Origin: Sophora flavescens
Taxonomy: Eukaryota; Streptophyta; Magnoliopsida; Fabales; Fabaceae
Length of the DNA: 64,000 bases
Direction: 5' to 3'
Assembly (NCBI GenBank): GCA_030762895.1
Contig: CM061063.1
Coordinates: 78,303,836 to 78,367,835, forward strand
Part shown: positions 22,331-34,627 of the stretch, piece by piece
How positions within the stretch are numbered: position 1 is the first letter of the stretch
Layout: the number at the start of each line of letters is the position of its first letter
Notes under the pieces: generated by a model
Told to the model about the DNA's origin: nothing
What the model saw: only the letters and a program-made list of their open reading frames with translations
The model's database searches: none
Position numbers and translations under genes: made by a program

Positions 22331-23480
22331 TTGCTCACATAGTGTATAGACTACGAAGGATTAAATACACGAACACACAAACCAGAATTTGCCCTCAAAC
22401 TCAGTAAATCAAAGTCTAAAACAAATGATCAGCAAGATTAAATCCATTTTTTATTTTTTATTTTCAAGAAAAAAATAAAGATCGTGAATCAAGCCAAGAG
22501 AGATATTCCCTTAACCAAGTCATCAATCTCCTTTTTTGAGTGCAGATGCTTCTGCCAATGTTATCAATGGTGATCATTTGCATATCAGAGTTACTCACAT
22601 ATTATCTTAGAAGTAGGAGAGCATAAAACTTACTAGGTAGACTCATAGATTTCCGTCAAGTAGAATACATATGAGAGCTTAACAACTCGTGCTGTCAACA
22701 AGTGCATATTTGGCTTTAAATTACTAAAAAATTGAGACAAAAATGCAGTAATTTAGATGCCCAATATAGCAAACCTAGAAGAACAAAGACAACTCAGTCA
22801 AGCAAATATATTAAAAGCTTTAGTTTTATTTTTTTCTTTTTCAAGTGACATTCCTGATCTCAACACATCAATTTCAAATATTCTTAGTTGGATAATCAGA
22901 CATGTCAAAATTAAAATACATTAAGAGGAAGAAATATGTCAGTCAACACAATCATCACTAAGATGTTGAACTATCAATTTCCCTGGTCTTAGTAAGTTAA
23001 GATTAAATTCAAGTCTGAAAAACAATTGCTTAAAATTAAAAGGTTGCTTGAAATGCAACTATTGAACAATTAACAAGGCATTGCAATGAAGTCAAATTGC
23101 AACCACTAAGCAGTGCTATAATAATAATAATATAAAAGGAACTGTACACATAATAAAGGGACAATATAGAAATGTAAAACATCATAACAATCAATTGGCA
23201 TAAATTAGTAGATCCAAGTAATCCAATCCATGGAGATTTAAGGTTTGAACTTTGAAGATCTTTAACAAGATGCCTTTCCAAATCCAAGAGTAAGCTCCAA
23301 ATCATCCATTCCCACCTTATGTATTCTCTCACCCTACCAAGGCTTCACTCTCCCATTCTCAAGTCAAAATCAGACCCTCTCCCTCTCTCCGAACCCACAT
23401 CCCATTCGTGGCCACATTAAACTGGAGTTTGAAAGTTTAATCAAGTTTTCAACAACTGACCACATTAAACCTTAAGCTTG
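22331..23480. other. AT-rich DNA, no supported gene
   Basis: Short minus-strand open stretches near 22500-22600 and 23220-23340 look mildly coding but match nothing I recognise. No transposon ends were found. Confidence 0.35.
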
Positions 23481-23489
23481 TTCATTCTA

Positions 23490-23762
23490 AGCAGAGCTTT
23501 TGAGGGATACAAGGCTTACCTGAGGGATTTCATGAAATTGAAAGCAGAGAGTGCAGCGGCGGCGGTGAGGGAAGACGTACGGCAACAAGGGTTGCGTGAA
23601 GCCTTTGTTGCCGTTGCTGGACGCGAACGAGGGAGACAGTCGGCCCACTGGACATGCGGTGGTGGTAGAGCACGCAACGATGGCGTAGTAGGATGCACGG
23701 TGGAGGGAGACAGTCACGAGCAGTGACTTGAAGCAGTGGAGACACCGTTGTCGGTGGAAGAA
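23490..23762. other. GC-rich leader-like segment
   Basis: A CpG-rich stretch (GCAGCGGCGGCGGTGAGG) resembles, in reverse, the GC-rich leader of the LTR at 26640-27000. It is open in several frames because of composition, which is not evidence of a gene. Confidence 0.35.
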
Positions 23763-24110
23763 GACATCCTGTTTGGTTATCATAACATCTTTCTAAAATC
23801 AAAATTAGGTTGTTAGTGGTAGCCACTTTGGATCTTCTTCCTGTTTGGTTATCATGCATGAGCACCTTTTAATTCTAAAATTTAAAATTTAAAATAGGTA
23901 GTTGGTGACGACCACTCTGGATCTTTTTCCTATTTGGTTATCACAGGCACCTTTAATTTCAAAAATAAGAATTAAGTTGCTAACGATAGTCACTTTGGAT
24001 CTACTTCCTATTTGATTGTTGTTGGCATCTTGTTTTCAAATTAATTAAAATGGGTTGTTAAAATAGCCATTTTGGAACCTCTTCCTCTCTGGTTATCGTG
24101 ATAGCCTAAA
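23763..24110 (+). repeat. Minisatellite, ~75-90 bp unit, about 4.5 copies
   Basis: Units share CCTGTTTGGTTATCA, then an AT-rich stretch, then GTAGCCACTTTGGATCTTCT. They start at about 23763, 23838, 23930, 24005 and 24085. Such arrays are known just upstream of 3' LTRs in Ogre elements, which fits the next feature. Confidence 0.7.
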
Positions 24111-24164
24111 TCCTTGAATTTCACAAAAATATTAATAATAAACAATTAAAAGAAAAAGGGTAAA

Positions 24165-24710
24165 CTGAGATGCGACATATTGTTAACCCTCGTTTTTAGG
24201 ACATCTGAGTTGTGACAACTTGATGATCCTGAAATCACTCAATCCAAGTTTATTTCAAAAATAATTAAACCAACAAACATATATTTTGAAAGAACTACGT
24301 AGCTTTGAATTCCCTAATGCACCCAGGGATACGTAGGAGCAGGGTGTATTCCTGTCAAACCAAAAAATAAATTTTCATAAAATCTTTTTTAATTTATTGT
24401 CAATATTCATTTTTTTTCTCTAGAAAAATAATAAAATAAAATCATTTATGGATTCTTTATCATTTGTAATTATATTTTTAAATTATTAATTATTCTTTTA
24501 ATAAAAAAAAGGTGAAATAAATATTTTTGAAGTTAACATAGTTTCGTACAATTAACTAGTGGTAACCATTTTTCAATGGATGTCGTATGATGCTAATACC
24601 TTCCCTAGGCATAATCGACTCCCAAACTCTAAATCTGTTTTCGAAGACTATTCAATTAAAAAGGGTTTTTCCAATGGTTCCCTAAATAAATACACCTTGG
24701 TGGCGACTCC
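24165..24710 (+). repeat. Ogre-type LTR piece with decayed tRNA-Arg primer site
   Basis: It carries GAACTACGTAGCTTTGAATT and GGGATACGTAGGAGCAGGG, Ogre/Tat hallmarks. It ends CCTTGGTGGCGACTCC, the beginning of the tRNA-Arg primer site typical of Ogre; the rest of the site is lost. CCCGTCGCGATGTGG near 24748 fits the usual Ogre leader. Confidence 0.6.
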
Positions 24711-24839
24711 ATTTATTACAATACTTATTAATTTTTATTCGACGCTCCCGTCGCGATGTGGTTCCGACATACTTCAATTTGTATTATCTGCATTATCTAG
24801 AGTGTTTCAGTTTCTTCTACTCTTGTGTCAACTATGTGT

Positions 24840-25352
24840 TAGGGTGTGGTATCCCTAGGTTGAGGGTGAGGTATTCCTCTGGTTAGAAGGTGAGGTATCC
24901 TTCTATTGTAAAGGGTGTGACATTCCTTTGGCATGCGACTTTAGGTTCAGAAGCGAGGGTGAGGTATCCTAGAGGCGCGAGGGAGAGTGCTAGAGGTCGT
25001 TGAGGCTCTTACACGCAGTGAGTGAGGTATCCCAGGAAACGTGGTTAGAGTGCTCTGTTTTGTACAAAGGTTACAAGCACCAGTTTATAAGCTTGTTGAT
25101 TAATGGAAGAAAATCCCACAGGTAGAGTGGGGACTGGACGTAGGTCATTGGTGGTTTGTGGTTGAACCAATATAAAATCAGTGTGCAAGTATTCTCTTCC
25201 TTATCTCCTTATTGTTTACTTCATATTACTGCCCATTTGTTCATAATTTGTATATTGCTTATTGTGTGAATTAAGATTTTATATTGAGAAAATAGTTTTT
25301 GATAAATTTATTTAGAAGATTTTATAAACCCAATTCACCCCCTCTTGGGTAA
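24840..25352 (+). repeat. Ty1/copia LTR 3' part
   Basis: It contains GGGGACTGGACGTAGGTCAT and a terminal ACCCAATTCACCCCCTCTTGG, both like the 3' halves of the SIRE LTRs here. The start (24843-25035) has about six copies of GGTGAGGTATCC. No primer site or coding follows. Confidence 0.55.
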
Positions 25353-25971
25353 TGGTTGCCACGACCAACAAAGAGTCCAATCTTTTGATATAATTTAGTA
25401 TTTCAATAGGAGTATTAATTTCTTTTGTTAACCCTTCTCTAAACAGTTTCTATTATGAAAATAAATCAAGACCATCAATACTCTCCCACATGTTGTTGTT
25501 GAGCCTGTTTTTTTTATGTATATACTAGAAATTAGATTTTTGGGCCTATTCAATAGTAGAAAGTTATAAAGGGTCGATAGGTTGGTGAATGTGGGGCCTA
25601 CCGCGTACACAGATGTCTGGTTCGTTTTTAGAAACCTCGTGGTCTCTCGTTTGAATGTTTCCCCCTCTTCTTACTCTTGTTTATCTCTTTGTTTGTCACT
25701 CATGGCATCTTGAATTATAAATATCAAAATCACTGCAACTTAGGCGGGTGCAGTTTAACTGGTGTTGGGGCAATTACCCCTATAAGGCAAAGTTGATTAA
25801 ATCAATATATCTAGTATTTTTTTTATTTGACCCCGGTAAAAATTTAGATGTTGCACCCACATGCCAAATCGTCATTCATCTTTCAGTGAGAGTGAAAGTA
25901 CTTTTATGATGTATCATTTTTTGCTTAGTAAGTTACTTGTCATTTCTCACCTGTGGATGTAAGTTGTAACA
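25353..25971. other. AT-rich DNA, nothing recognised
   Basis: No ORF, repeat array or element end can be supported here. Confidence 0.4.
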
Positions 25972-27030
25972 CCCCAATTTTTACTGTTTTTCAATATCAG
26001 GAAAAACATATTTGTTTATGTTATTTTATTTGGAGTGATTAATTATCTGAATATTTATTTAATTTATTTTATGTGGTTTTGTTTGAGTAATTGGATTTAC
26101 ACATTTAAAATTATTTTATCGGGTGCGTTAACACTGCATTACTGCAGTGTATGCACACTTGCAGGGAAATAATATTACGTTATTGTCATTATTAGTAATT
26201 GTTTATAAAAATATTTTTAATAATATGATTGAAAGAAAATTATTTTCCTATTTGATTCTATTTAATTTTAGATTTTAAAATATGTTGGTTTAAAATTAAT
26301 CGGAGATTAAATTTTGGATAGTTAATTTTCTTAGTTGACCAGTTCAACTATCAATTTTAATTCTAATTAAAATTTTGAAAGTATATAATTGTCACCCATT
26401 ATTTTTAGATCTAAAGTTTGAAAACAAATCTTTTTTAGGCCCAATCTCAACCACTTATTTTTGTACCTATCATCAAACTATAGAAAAGAAAAAAAAATAT
26501 GAAAAACATTTATTTTTCTTCCTTCCTCTCCATTTTGTTAGCGCATGGTACCCCCCTCCCCCCAGCTTGTCTTTATTTTTCTTTCTTCTTCACAAGAACA
26601 GAAACATAAATCTCCTTCTCTCCCTTGGTTGTCACCTTCTCTCCTCCTTCACTCTTGCTCAGACTACGACCCCTCCACCTGCAGCCACCGTCCGGCCACG
26701 CGACGCCACCGTAGGGACACCGTTTGGCCGCTGCTCGAAGTGGAGAAGACAGTCGTGCGACCCAGCTCGTAGTTCCGCACGTTATGGCTTTCGTTCCTCC
26801 GTTCATCGCCGTTGGTCGTCACGGTAAGCTCCTCTGCCGTTGCCATGGTGGTTTCCACCTTCTTCATGTTCAGTTGAAAACTCTCCTTCCATCTTTTTCG
26901 AAACTTACCTCCATTTGTGGTCATGGTTGTTGCAGAACGGAGCTCCGCTGCCGTCCTCCGCCATGGTTGCCGCCACGGCCGCCGGTTGCTTTCTTCTTCT
27001 GGTTGGGTGAGTAGGAATTTCACTCATATT
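25972..27030 (+). repeat. Chromovirus-type LTR, 5' part
   Basis: It starts TGTAACACCCCAATTTTTAC, runs AT-rich, then turns into a GC-rich C/T leader (26540-27010) with donor-like GGTAAGC and GGTGAGT sites. It breaks off where the SIRE-A LTR remnant begins. The open frames in the leader are compositional. Confidence 0.5.
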
Positions 27031-27059
27031 TTGTTTAAAATTCAAAACCCTCAAATTTG

Positions 27060-27262
27060 AAACCCTAACATTCCAATTTGTTTCTTTCTAACCGAGGGGT
27101 TTTGATATTGCTTTTATTAAAGTCTTTTTAAAAGGATTTTTTCTTTGTGCTTGCTTCTGTTTCTAATCTCCTTGTGTACAAAAATTGTTTTAAAGGTTGT
27201 TTTCTAAAATTATTAACAAACACAATTCAACCCCCTTCTTGTGTTTACCTGTGTCAACTTCA
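27060..27262 (+). repeat. SIRE-A 5' LTR, only the end preserved
   Basis: The final ~180 bases match the SIRE-B LTR end (AACAAACACAATTCAACCCC, CTTCTTGTGT, CAACTTCA). Upstream the similarity stops at a chromovirus-type LTR, so the rest is deleted or replaced. Confidence 0.65.
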
Positions 27263-27264
27263 GT

Positions 27265-27276
27265 TGGTATCAGAGC
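27265..27276 (+). other. SIRE-A primer binding site, initiator tRNA-Met
   Basis: TGGTATCAGAGC, the standard copia primer site, starts three bases after the LTR end. Confidence 0.9.
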
Positions 27277-27333
27277 TCATCCTCGAAAGGGTTGAGCATC
27301 TAACAAGTGCTGAGGAAGTACGATCCAACAACC

Positions 27334-28981
27334 ATGGATGCAGAAGGACAAGCTATCAACATACCTCCTCTCTTTGATGGAACAGATTATGACTACTGGA
27401 AGAAGAGAATGATGGCCTTCTTGGATGCACAGAATGTAGATATTTGAGAGCTGATTGAAGCCGGCCACATTGAACCAAGAGATGAAGCTGGAGCTGCTGT
27501 TCCTAGAGCCCAATGGACTCAAGAGCAGAAAAACCAACATCAGCTGAATCTGAAGGCTAAGCACTATCTCATGTGTGCTATAACCAGATTTGAACATGAC
27601 AAAGTTCACAACTATAATACTACTAAAGAAATCTGGGATACTCTTACCCTAGCTCATGAGGATTCCTCACAAGTTAAGGAATCAAATATCAGAATGCTGG
27701 TTCATCAATATGAGCTATTCAAGATGGGTGAACATGAAACAATAGACCAAATGTTTGGAAGATTCCAAACCATCACCAACAGTCTCGGATATCTTGGAAA
27801 AGTTTATGAAAATAGAGATCATGTCAGAAAAATCCTGAGAAGTCTATCCAAGCAGTAGAGACCCAAAGTAACTTCTATTCAGGAAGCCAAAAACCTGAAT
27901 ACACTCTATCTGGAAGAGCTTCTTGGATCTCTCAAGGTTCATGAACTTGAACTTAATGAAGAAGAAAATTCCAGAAAATGAAAATCTATTGCCCTGAAGG
28001 CAAAGAAAGCAAGTTTATCAAAAATTCTCAAAGCTGCTGAGTCATCAGATGAGTCTGAATCTCTTGATAATGATGAAGGATCAGATGAGGATGAATTGTC
28101 CTTTATCTCTAGGAAGATTCAACATATGTGGAGAAAGAAAAATGGTTTCAGAAGGAAGTAACTCAATAAAAAGTTTTCCAAGGAGAAGTCAGACTCCAAG
28201 GAAAAAGGTCCACCCTTATGCTTTGAATGCAAGAAAGCTGGTCATTTCAAAGCTGACTGCCCTGAGCTAAAGGATAAAAAGAAATCCTTCAAAAAGCAGA
28301 AACGCTTGATGGCTACATGGGAGGATCTTGATCTGAAGAAAATGAAGCAGAGGAAGAGGCAAATATCTGTCTCATGGCAGACACTGCTTCAGAAAGTGAA
28401 TACACTGATGCTGAGGTAATGGATTCTGACTCGTCCACTCTTCAAAATGCTTTTGATGAACTGTTGCATGAGTCGTCTATAATATCACGAGAATATAAGA
28501 GTCTCAAAAGGAAGTTTTCTAAACTGACTAGAGAATATGATAGGGTATGCATTGAGAAACAAAACCTCAAAAATGAAAACGACTTACTAAAATCAGTGAA
28601 TGTCAGTCTAGCTGACAAAATGGTGTGTGAACCTGATGTTTCTTATGAAGTTGCAAAACTAAAACAAGATATAACATATCTAACTGATTCTCTGTCAAAG
28701 CTTGTAGGTGGCTCAGATAAGCTTAGTCTCATTTTAAGGTACTCTAGGTCACCTTATGATAAATCTGGTCTTGGTTATGACAAAGAGAAGCAAGACACAT
28801 CTCACAAAAAGTCAAAACCACTTAAACAACATAGAGATTTAAATGTCCCAAATAAATATACCAAAGCTAAGACTATCTCGTCCAACACCTTTTGAAAAAT
28901 ATGTGGAAAAAGTGGGCATATTACATCTAGATGCATACGCAATAAACATGCTAAGCATACTCGTCCACTGACAACTAACAA
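27334..28981 (+). pseudogene. gag: SIRE-A gag, disrupted
   Basis: It starts MDAEGQAINIPPLFDGTDYD. The first domain (DYDYWKKRMMAFLDAQN, then EIWDTLTLAHE) is the copia gag core. Zinc knuckle CFECKKAGHFKADC is near 28220; a coiled-coil segment with KLTREYDRVCIEKQN follows, then a second knuckle whose first Cys is lost (CGKSGHITSRC). Stops: TGA 27445-27447 (Trp in SIRE-B), TAG 27856-27858, TGA near 27979 and TAA near 28159; a small deletion near 28335 shifts the frame. Reading is cut at the SIRE-B insertion. Confidence 0.9.
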
Positions 28982-28986
28982 GAAAG

Positions 28987-30511
28987 TGTTGGAACCAAAG
29001 TGGTTCTGGTTTATTTAATATCTAGGTTTTGATGCTAACAAAAGGATTAAATTTGCTTGGCAAAGTGTTAGTTGAGATCTAACAAGTGATTTAAGTTTAT
29101 GCAGGAATATCTAAAATAATATAAAGTATACAATGCTTGGACTCTTGCAAAGAGTTATCCGTCCAAAGGTTATTTAAACTATTTATATTTTAATCGTTAA
29201 GTAGACGGCTAACTAAAATTTAGTAGAGTTCCATAGTGCCTAACTAAAATTCAGTAGACTTCCATAGTGCCTAACTAAAATTTAGTAGACGTCCATAGTT
29301 CCTAACTAAAATTCAGTAGACGTCTATAGTGGCACGTCATTGGACGGAGTTTCTCTAAAGACTTAGCAAGTCCAAAGACTTGTGTGGACGAGCGCTTCTG
29401 CCACATCAGTGGACGAGCAGAATAAAACCTTGTGTAGACGCGTTCTAAAACTGAGTACCTATAGACGGTTCTACATCTTGCATATCTTTACTACCTTGAA
29501 TGTGATTTAATGCAATCAGGACCACATTGGATTTATTTCAAATGATTGATATTTATTTCACTGGAATATATGTTCTTTATAATTGTTTTATCTGGTTAAT
29601 GCCTTGTTCCTTGTGAGAAAATTCATAGTACTATCAAGGAAATACAAAAAGCAAATAGTACAATTGGAATTGCAAAACGATCTGTACGATGACAACTTTA
29701 TTGCTGGACAAAAGCTGGGTTATACACAAAGGAGGAAAGAAAGTTTTTGAGGTACGACTGCTCAGGATAGTGAGCCTCCATTTTGTGCTTTTCTGATAAC
29801 CAAGGATGCTTTTCAACACGGCCAAAATCAAGCTATCAGTCTCAACGGAGATCATGCATTTAATGCTATCTCTAAATGGGATGATTAAAAATAACCGTTG
29901 AAAATCTGCAAGAGAAGTTGAAGACCACTACATATAGGAGGTCACAAGCACTGAAGAACTACTTTTGCCATTTGAACATTTGCAAAATATTCAAAGCTCA
30001 TATTCCCTTTGTAAAGCAAAAGTCTGTAATTCTTAAGGTTGAATATTTGTAAAAAATAAATATTCAGTAGATCTTAAACCTTCAAACCCTCACATATAGT
30101 GAGTTAGAAAGATCTTAGAAAAATCTGTGATTGAATTAGAGCTTGAAGAGGCTTGGCAAGAAAGAAATACTTGTAGCCTGGAGAGGTGTAGAATACTTGT
30201 TGTAGAAATTTTTTGGAAATAGTGGAGAAAATCCTTCAAGTAGAAGGGACTGGACGTAGCTCTTGGTTGTAAGAGAGTGAACCAGGATAAAATACCTGGG
30301 TGAATTTTTTATCCCTTATCTTTTACAGTTTTATTAATTATACTAACTGTGGGATTTAAATTTGGTTTTGTTAATATTTTAAAAAGGATTTCTTGCGTGC
30401 TTAAAATTTTCATCTTCTGCTTGTGAAAAGGTTTCTCAAAAAGGGTTTTTGCAAAAATAATTAACAAACACAATTCAACCCCCCTTCTTGTGTTCGCCTG
30501 TGCCAACTTCA
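28987..30511 (+). repeat. SIRE-B 5' LTR (1525 bp)
   Basis: It starts TGTTGGAACCAAAGTGG and ends GCCAACTTCA. It is about 61 bp longer than the 3' copy because of extra tandem units at 29209-29332. Confidence 0.92.
29209..29332 (+). repeat. 31-bp tandem repeat, four units
   Basis: The unit is CTAACTAAAATTCAGTAGAC plus GTCCATAGTGC. The 3' LTR has only two units (50417-50478), so the array changed length after or during insertion. Confidence 0.88.
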
Positions 30512-30513
30512 GT

Positions 30514-30525
30514 TGGTATCACAGC
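30514..30525 (+). other. SIRE-B primer binding site (one mismatch)
   Basis: TGGTATCACAGC has one change from the initiator tRNA-Met site TGGTATCAGAGC seen in SIRE-A. Confidence 0.88.
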
Positions 30526-30582
30526 TCAGCCTTGATAGGGTTGAGCATCTAACAAGTGCTATGGCAGTATGATCCTACTATC

Positions 30583-32240
30583 ATGGATGCAGAAGGACAA
30601 GCTATCAACAGACCTCCTCTCTTTGATGGAACTGATTATGATTACTGGAAGAAGAGGATGATGGCCTTCTTGGATGCACAAAATCTAGACATCTGGGAGC
30701 TCATAGAAACTGGTTATACTGAGCCCAGAAATGAAGATGGGGCTGCTATTCCTAGAGCTCAATGGACTCAAGAGCAGAAAAATCAAGATTAGCTTAACCT
30801 AAAAGCCAAGCACTATCTCATGTGTGCAATTACAAGATCTGAACATGACAAAGTTCACAGCTACAATACTGCTAAACAAATCTGGGATACTCTTGCCCTA
30901 GCTCATGAGGGTTCTTCACAAGTTAATGAATCAAAGATCAGCATGCTGGTTCACCAGTATGAGCTATTCAAGATGGCTGATCATGAAACTATAGACTAGA
31001 TGTTTGGAAGATTACAAACGATCACCAACAATCTCGGGTCTCTTGGAAAGGTCTATGAGAATAGAGATCATGTGAGAAATTTTTTGAGAAGTCTCTCAAA
31101 GCAGTGGAGACCTAAGGTAACTGATATCCAGGAAGCAAATAATTTGAATACTCTTTCTCTGGAAGAGCTTCTGGGGTCATTAAAAGTTCATGAACTTGAA
31201 CTTAATAAAGAGGAAAACTCCAAAAAAGGAAAATCCATTGCTTTAAAGGCCAAGAAAGCTAGTTCCTCAAAGGTGCTTGAAGTTGCTGAGTCCTCAGATG
31301 AAGCTGATTCATCAAATAGTGAAGGTGACTCAAATGAGGATGAACTATCTTTCATCTCCATAAAAATCCAACACATGTGGAGAAAGAAAGGTGGATTCAG
31401 AAGGAAGCAGTTCAACAAAATTTTCTCCAAGGAGAAGTCAGATTCCAAGGAGAAAGGCTCACCCCTGTGCTTTGAATGTACGAAACCAGGACACTTCAAA
31501 GCTGACTGCCCAGAGCTGAAGGAGAAAAAGAAATTCTTCAAAAAGAAGAAAGGCTTGATGGCTACATGGGAGGATCTTGACCTGTCTTCTTCATATGAAG
31601 AAGATGAAGCAGGAGAAGAAGCAAGCATTTGCTTCATGGCTGACACTGCATCAGAAAGTGAATTCACTGATGCTGAGGTAATGGACTCTGATCCATCTAC
31701 TCTTCAAACTGTTTTTGATGAATTACTGCATGAATCATGCATACTGTCTAAAGAGTATAAGAGTCTCAAAAAAAGTTTTTTAAACTCTCTAGAGACTATG
31801 ATAAGGTCTGCACAGTGAATCAAAACCTTAAGGATGAAAATGAAACATTAAAATCAATCAATGTCAGTCTAGCTCATAGGACGAAGTGTAAGTCTAGTAG
31901 CTCTTGTGAAGTTGAACAACTGAAACAAGATGTGGCATACTTGACAAACTCTCTATCAAAACTGGTTGGTAGCTCAAATAAATTAAACCTTATTTTAAGG
32001 TATTCTAGATCACCACGTGACAAATCTGGCATTGGTTATGATAAAGAGAAGCAAGACGCATATCTGAATAAACCAAAGGTTCATACACAATATAAGGCTT
32101 CTAAAGTCCGTCCACAACATACTAAGTCAAAACCAAACCCTTCCAATACTTACTGCAAAGTATGTGGAAAAAGTGGGCATGTGTCATCTAAATGCATACA
32201 TAACAAGCGTGTAAAGCATTCACGACCTATGATCACTAAC
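30583..32240 (+). pseudogene. gag: SIRE-B gag, disrupted
   Basis: Same architecture as SIRE-A gag. TAG stops at 30790-30792 and 30997-30999 lie in the original frame. Zinc knuckle CFECTKPGHFKADC is near 31470. An acidic, Ser-rich spacer with SESEFTDAEVMDSD leads to a coiled coil. A one-base shift near 31780 moves the frame; the second knuckle CKVCGKSGHVSSKC is at about 32154. Two knuckles flanking a coiled coil are seen in both SIRE copies. Confidence 0.9.
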
Positions 32241-34627
32241 AAGAAAGGACCCAAGTCAATTTGGGTACCTAAAGATAAGATAATCCCTATTGCAGATCTG
32301 CTTAACAACAGGAAAGAAACAGAAGTCCTGGTACTTGGACAGTGGGTGCTCACGACACATGACATGAGAAAGGTGTATGTTCCAAGACCTTAGACCCAAA
32401 GATGTTGCTGGGTCACTTTTGGAGGAAAACAAAATGGAAAGATCATTGGAATAGGCAAAATCGGTAAACATCATTTTCCCTCCATTGATAATGTTCTGTT
32501 AGTAAATGGTCTTAAACACAATCTGCTTAGCATTAGTCAATTATGTGATAGTGGGTTTGCTGTTTCATTTGATAAGAATGTGTGTACTGTCAAGAAAGCT
32601 GATGGATCACTCCTATTCACTGCCCAGAGGAAAAACAATCTGTATAAGATTGACTTAGAGGACCTCTAAAATCAAAGTGTCTCATGTCTAGTGTCCATTG
32701 AGGATGAGCGATGGATTTGGCACAAAAGGTTGGGTCATGCAAGTTTGAGATTAATCTCAAAGCTGAAAAAGCATAACCTTGTAAGAGGTCTACCAAACCT
32801 TAGTTTCAAATCTGATGCTCTCTGTGATGCATGTCAGAAGGGAAAACAAGTCAAAGGTTCATTTGAATCTAAGAATGTTGTTATTACCAACAGACCACTA
32901 GAACTGCTGTACCTTGATCTCTTTGGTCCAACAAGGACTGCCTCTCTCAGTGGTAAGAAATATGGTCTTGTCATAGTAGATGACTACACTAGATGGACAT
33001 GGGTTATGTTCCTTGCTCACAAGGATGAGTCATTCAAGGTCTTTTCTGTATTCTGCAAACGTGTACAGAATGAAAAAGGCATGTGTATAACTTCAATTAG
33101 AAGTGATCATGGAGGAGAATTTGTCAATGGGTTATTCCATGAGTTTTGTGAAGAAGGTGGTATTCAACACAACTTCTCAATACCAAGAACACCACAGCAA
33201 AATGGTGTGGTAGAGTGAAAGAACATATCTCTTCAAGAGATGGCTAGGACTATGCTCAATGACAATTCTGTCCTTAAGCATTTCTGGGCTGAAGCTGTGA
33301 ACACTGCCTGCTACATTTAGAACAGAATATACATTAGACCTATTCTGAATAAGACTCCATATGAATTGTGGAAAGGTAGAAAACCCAACATTTCATACTT
33401 TCATCCTTTTGGATGTAAATGTTACATTTTGAATACAAAAGATCAACTTGGTAAATTTGATGCTAAGGTAGATAATGGAATTCTACTAGGATTTTCTGAA
33501 TCCTCAAAAGGATTTAGAGTCTATAATTCAAGAACCTTAATAGTAGCAGAGTCTATACATGTTAGATTTGATGACAAACAGCCTGATAAGAAATTATCAG
33601 AGCTAGATGAAGTCTTTGCAAATCTTGATCTCAATATTTCAGGAGACAAAACAGAAATAAAGATTGATGATCAAATAGATGATTCTCCTCAACAACAACT
33701 AGAAACATCCACTTCTCAACAAGAAATTCAAAGATCTTGGTACTTCAAGAACTATTGTCCATAAGATCAAATCATTGGAGATCCTAATGACTGACTGAGA
33801 ACCAGATCAACTTTTAAAGAACAAGATGATTCGGCACTTGTCTCTGAATTGGAACCAAAGTCGGTAAATGAGGCTCTGTTGGACAATGACTGGAACTTGG
33901 CAATGCAAGAAGAACTGGACCAGTTTGAAAGAAATGAGGTTTGGACTCTTATACCCCTACCTAAGGATAAATCAGATATTAGAACAAAATGGGTGTACAG
34001 AAACAAGCTTGATGAAAATGGTAAGGTTGTAAGAAACAAGGCTAGACTTGTTGCTCAAGGATATTCACAAGAAGAAGGTATAGACTACACTGAAACTTTT
34101 GCACCAGTTTCTAGGATAGAAGCTATTAGAATTTTTATATCGTTTGTTGCACATCATAGCATTATGCTTTTTCAAATGGATGTTAAAAGTGCCTTTTTAA
34201 ATGGCTTTATTAATGAAGAAGTATATGTCATGAAACCTCCTAGCTTTGAAAGTACAAATCACCCTGAACATGTTTATAAGCTTAAGAAAGCACTATATGG
34301 ACTTAAACAAGCTCCTAGAGCTTGGTACGATAGGTTAAGTTCGTTTCTAATGGAAAGTGGTTTTAACAGAGGAAAAGTAGACACAACTTTATTTTAAAAA
34401 TCTATTAAGTTAGATTTCATTATAGTACAGATTTATGTTGATGATATCATTTTCGGTGCTACTAATGAATCTCTGTGTGAGGAATTTTCTTAGTTAATGT
34501 AGAAAGACTTTGAAATGAGCATGATGGGAGAACTCAAATTATTCCTTGGACTTCAAGTTAAACAGTCTATGGATGAGGTGTACATCCATCAAACTAAATA
34601 CACAAAGGAATTACTCAAAAAAGTTTA
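32241..34627 (+). pseudogene. pol: SIRE-B protease, integrase and RT, disrupted
   Basis: Protease active site SWYLDSGCSRHM reads at 32326 in a frame different from gag. Pre-integrase zinc region: WHKRLGH with CDAC. Integrase core: DLFGPTR, SIRSDHGGEF and PQQNGVVE, followed by TGA at 33216-33218 and a TAG near 33319. [48 protein letters not shown] and YVDD near 34437. Further stops occur at 33762, near 33793, 34395, 34492 and 34500. The many stops without large deletions point to old decay. Confidence 0.92.

Noticed and set aside
23478..23865. Overlapping ORFs on both strands in a CpG-rich patch
   Set aside because: Composition effect in an LTR-leader-like segment; no recognisable domain.
26545..27014. 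Several overlapping GC-rich ORFs
   Set aside because: They lie in the C/T-rich leader of a chromovirus-type LTR; open on both strands because of composition.
29209..29332. Regular repeat-spacer look, like a CRISPR array
   Set aside because: Units are contiguous 31-bp tandem copies with no unique spacers, inside a plant LTR.
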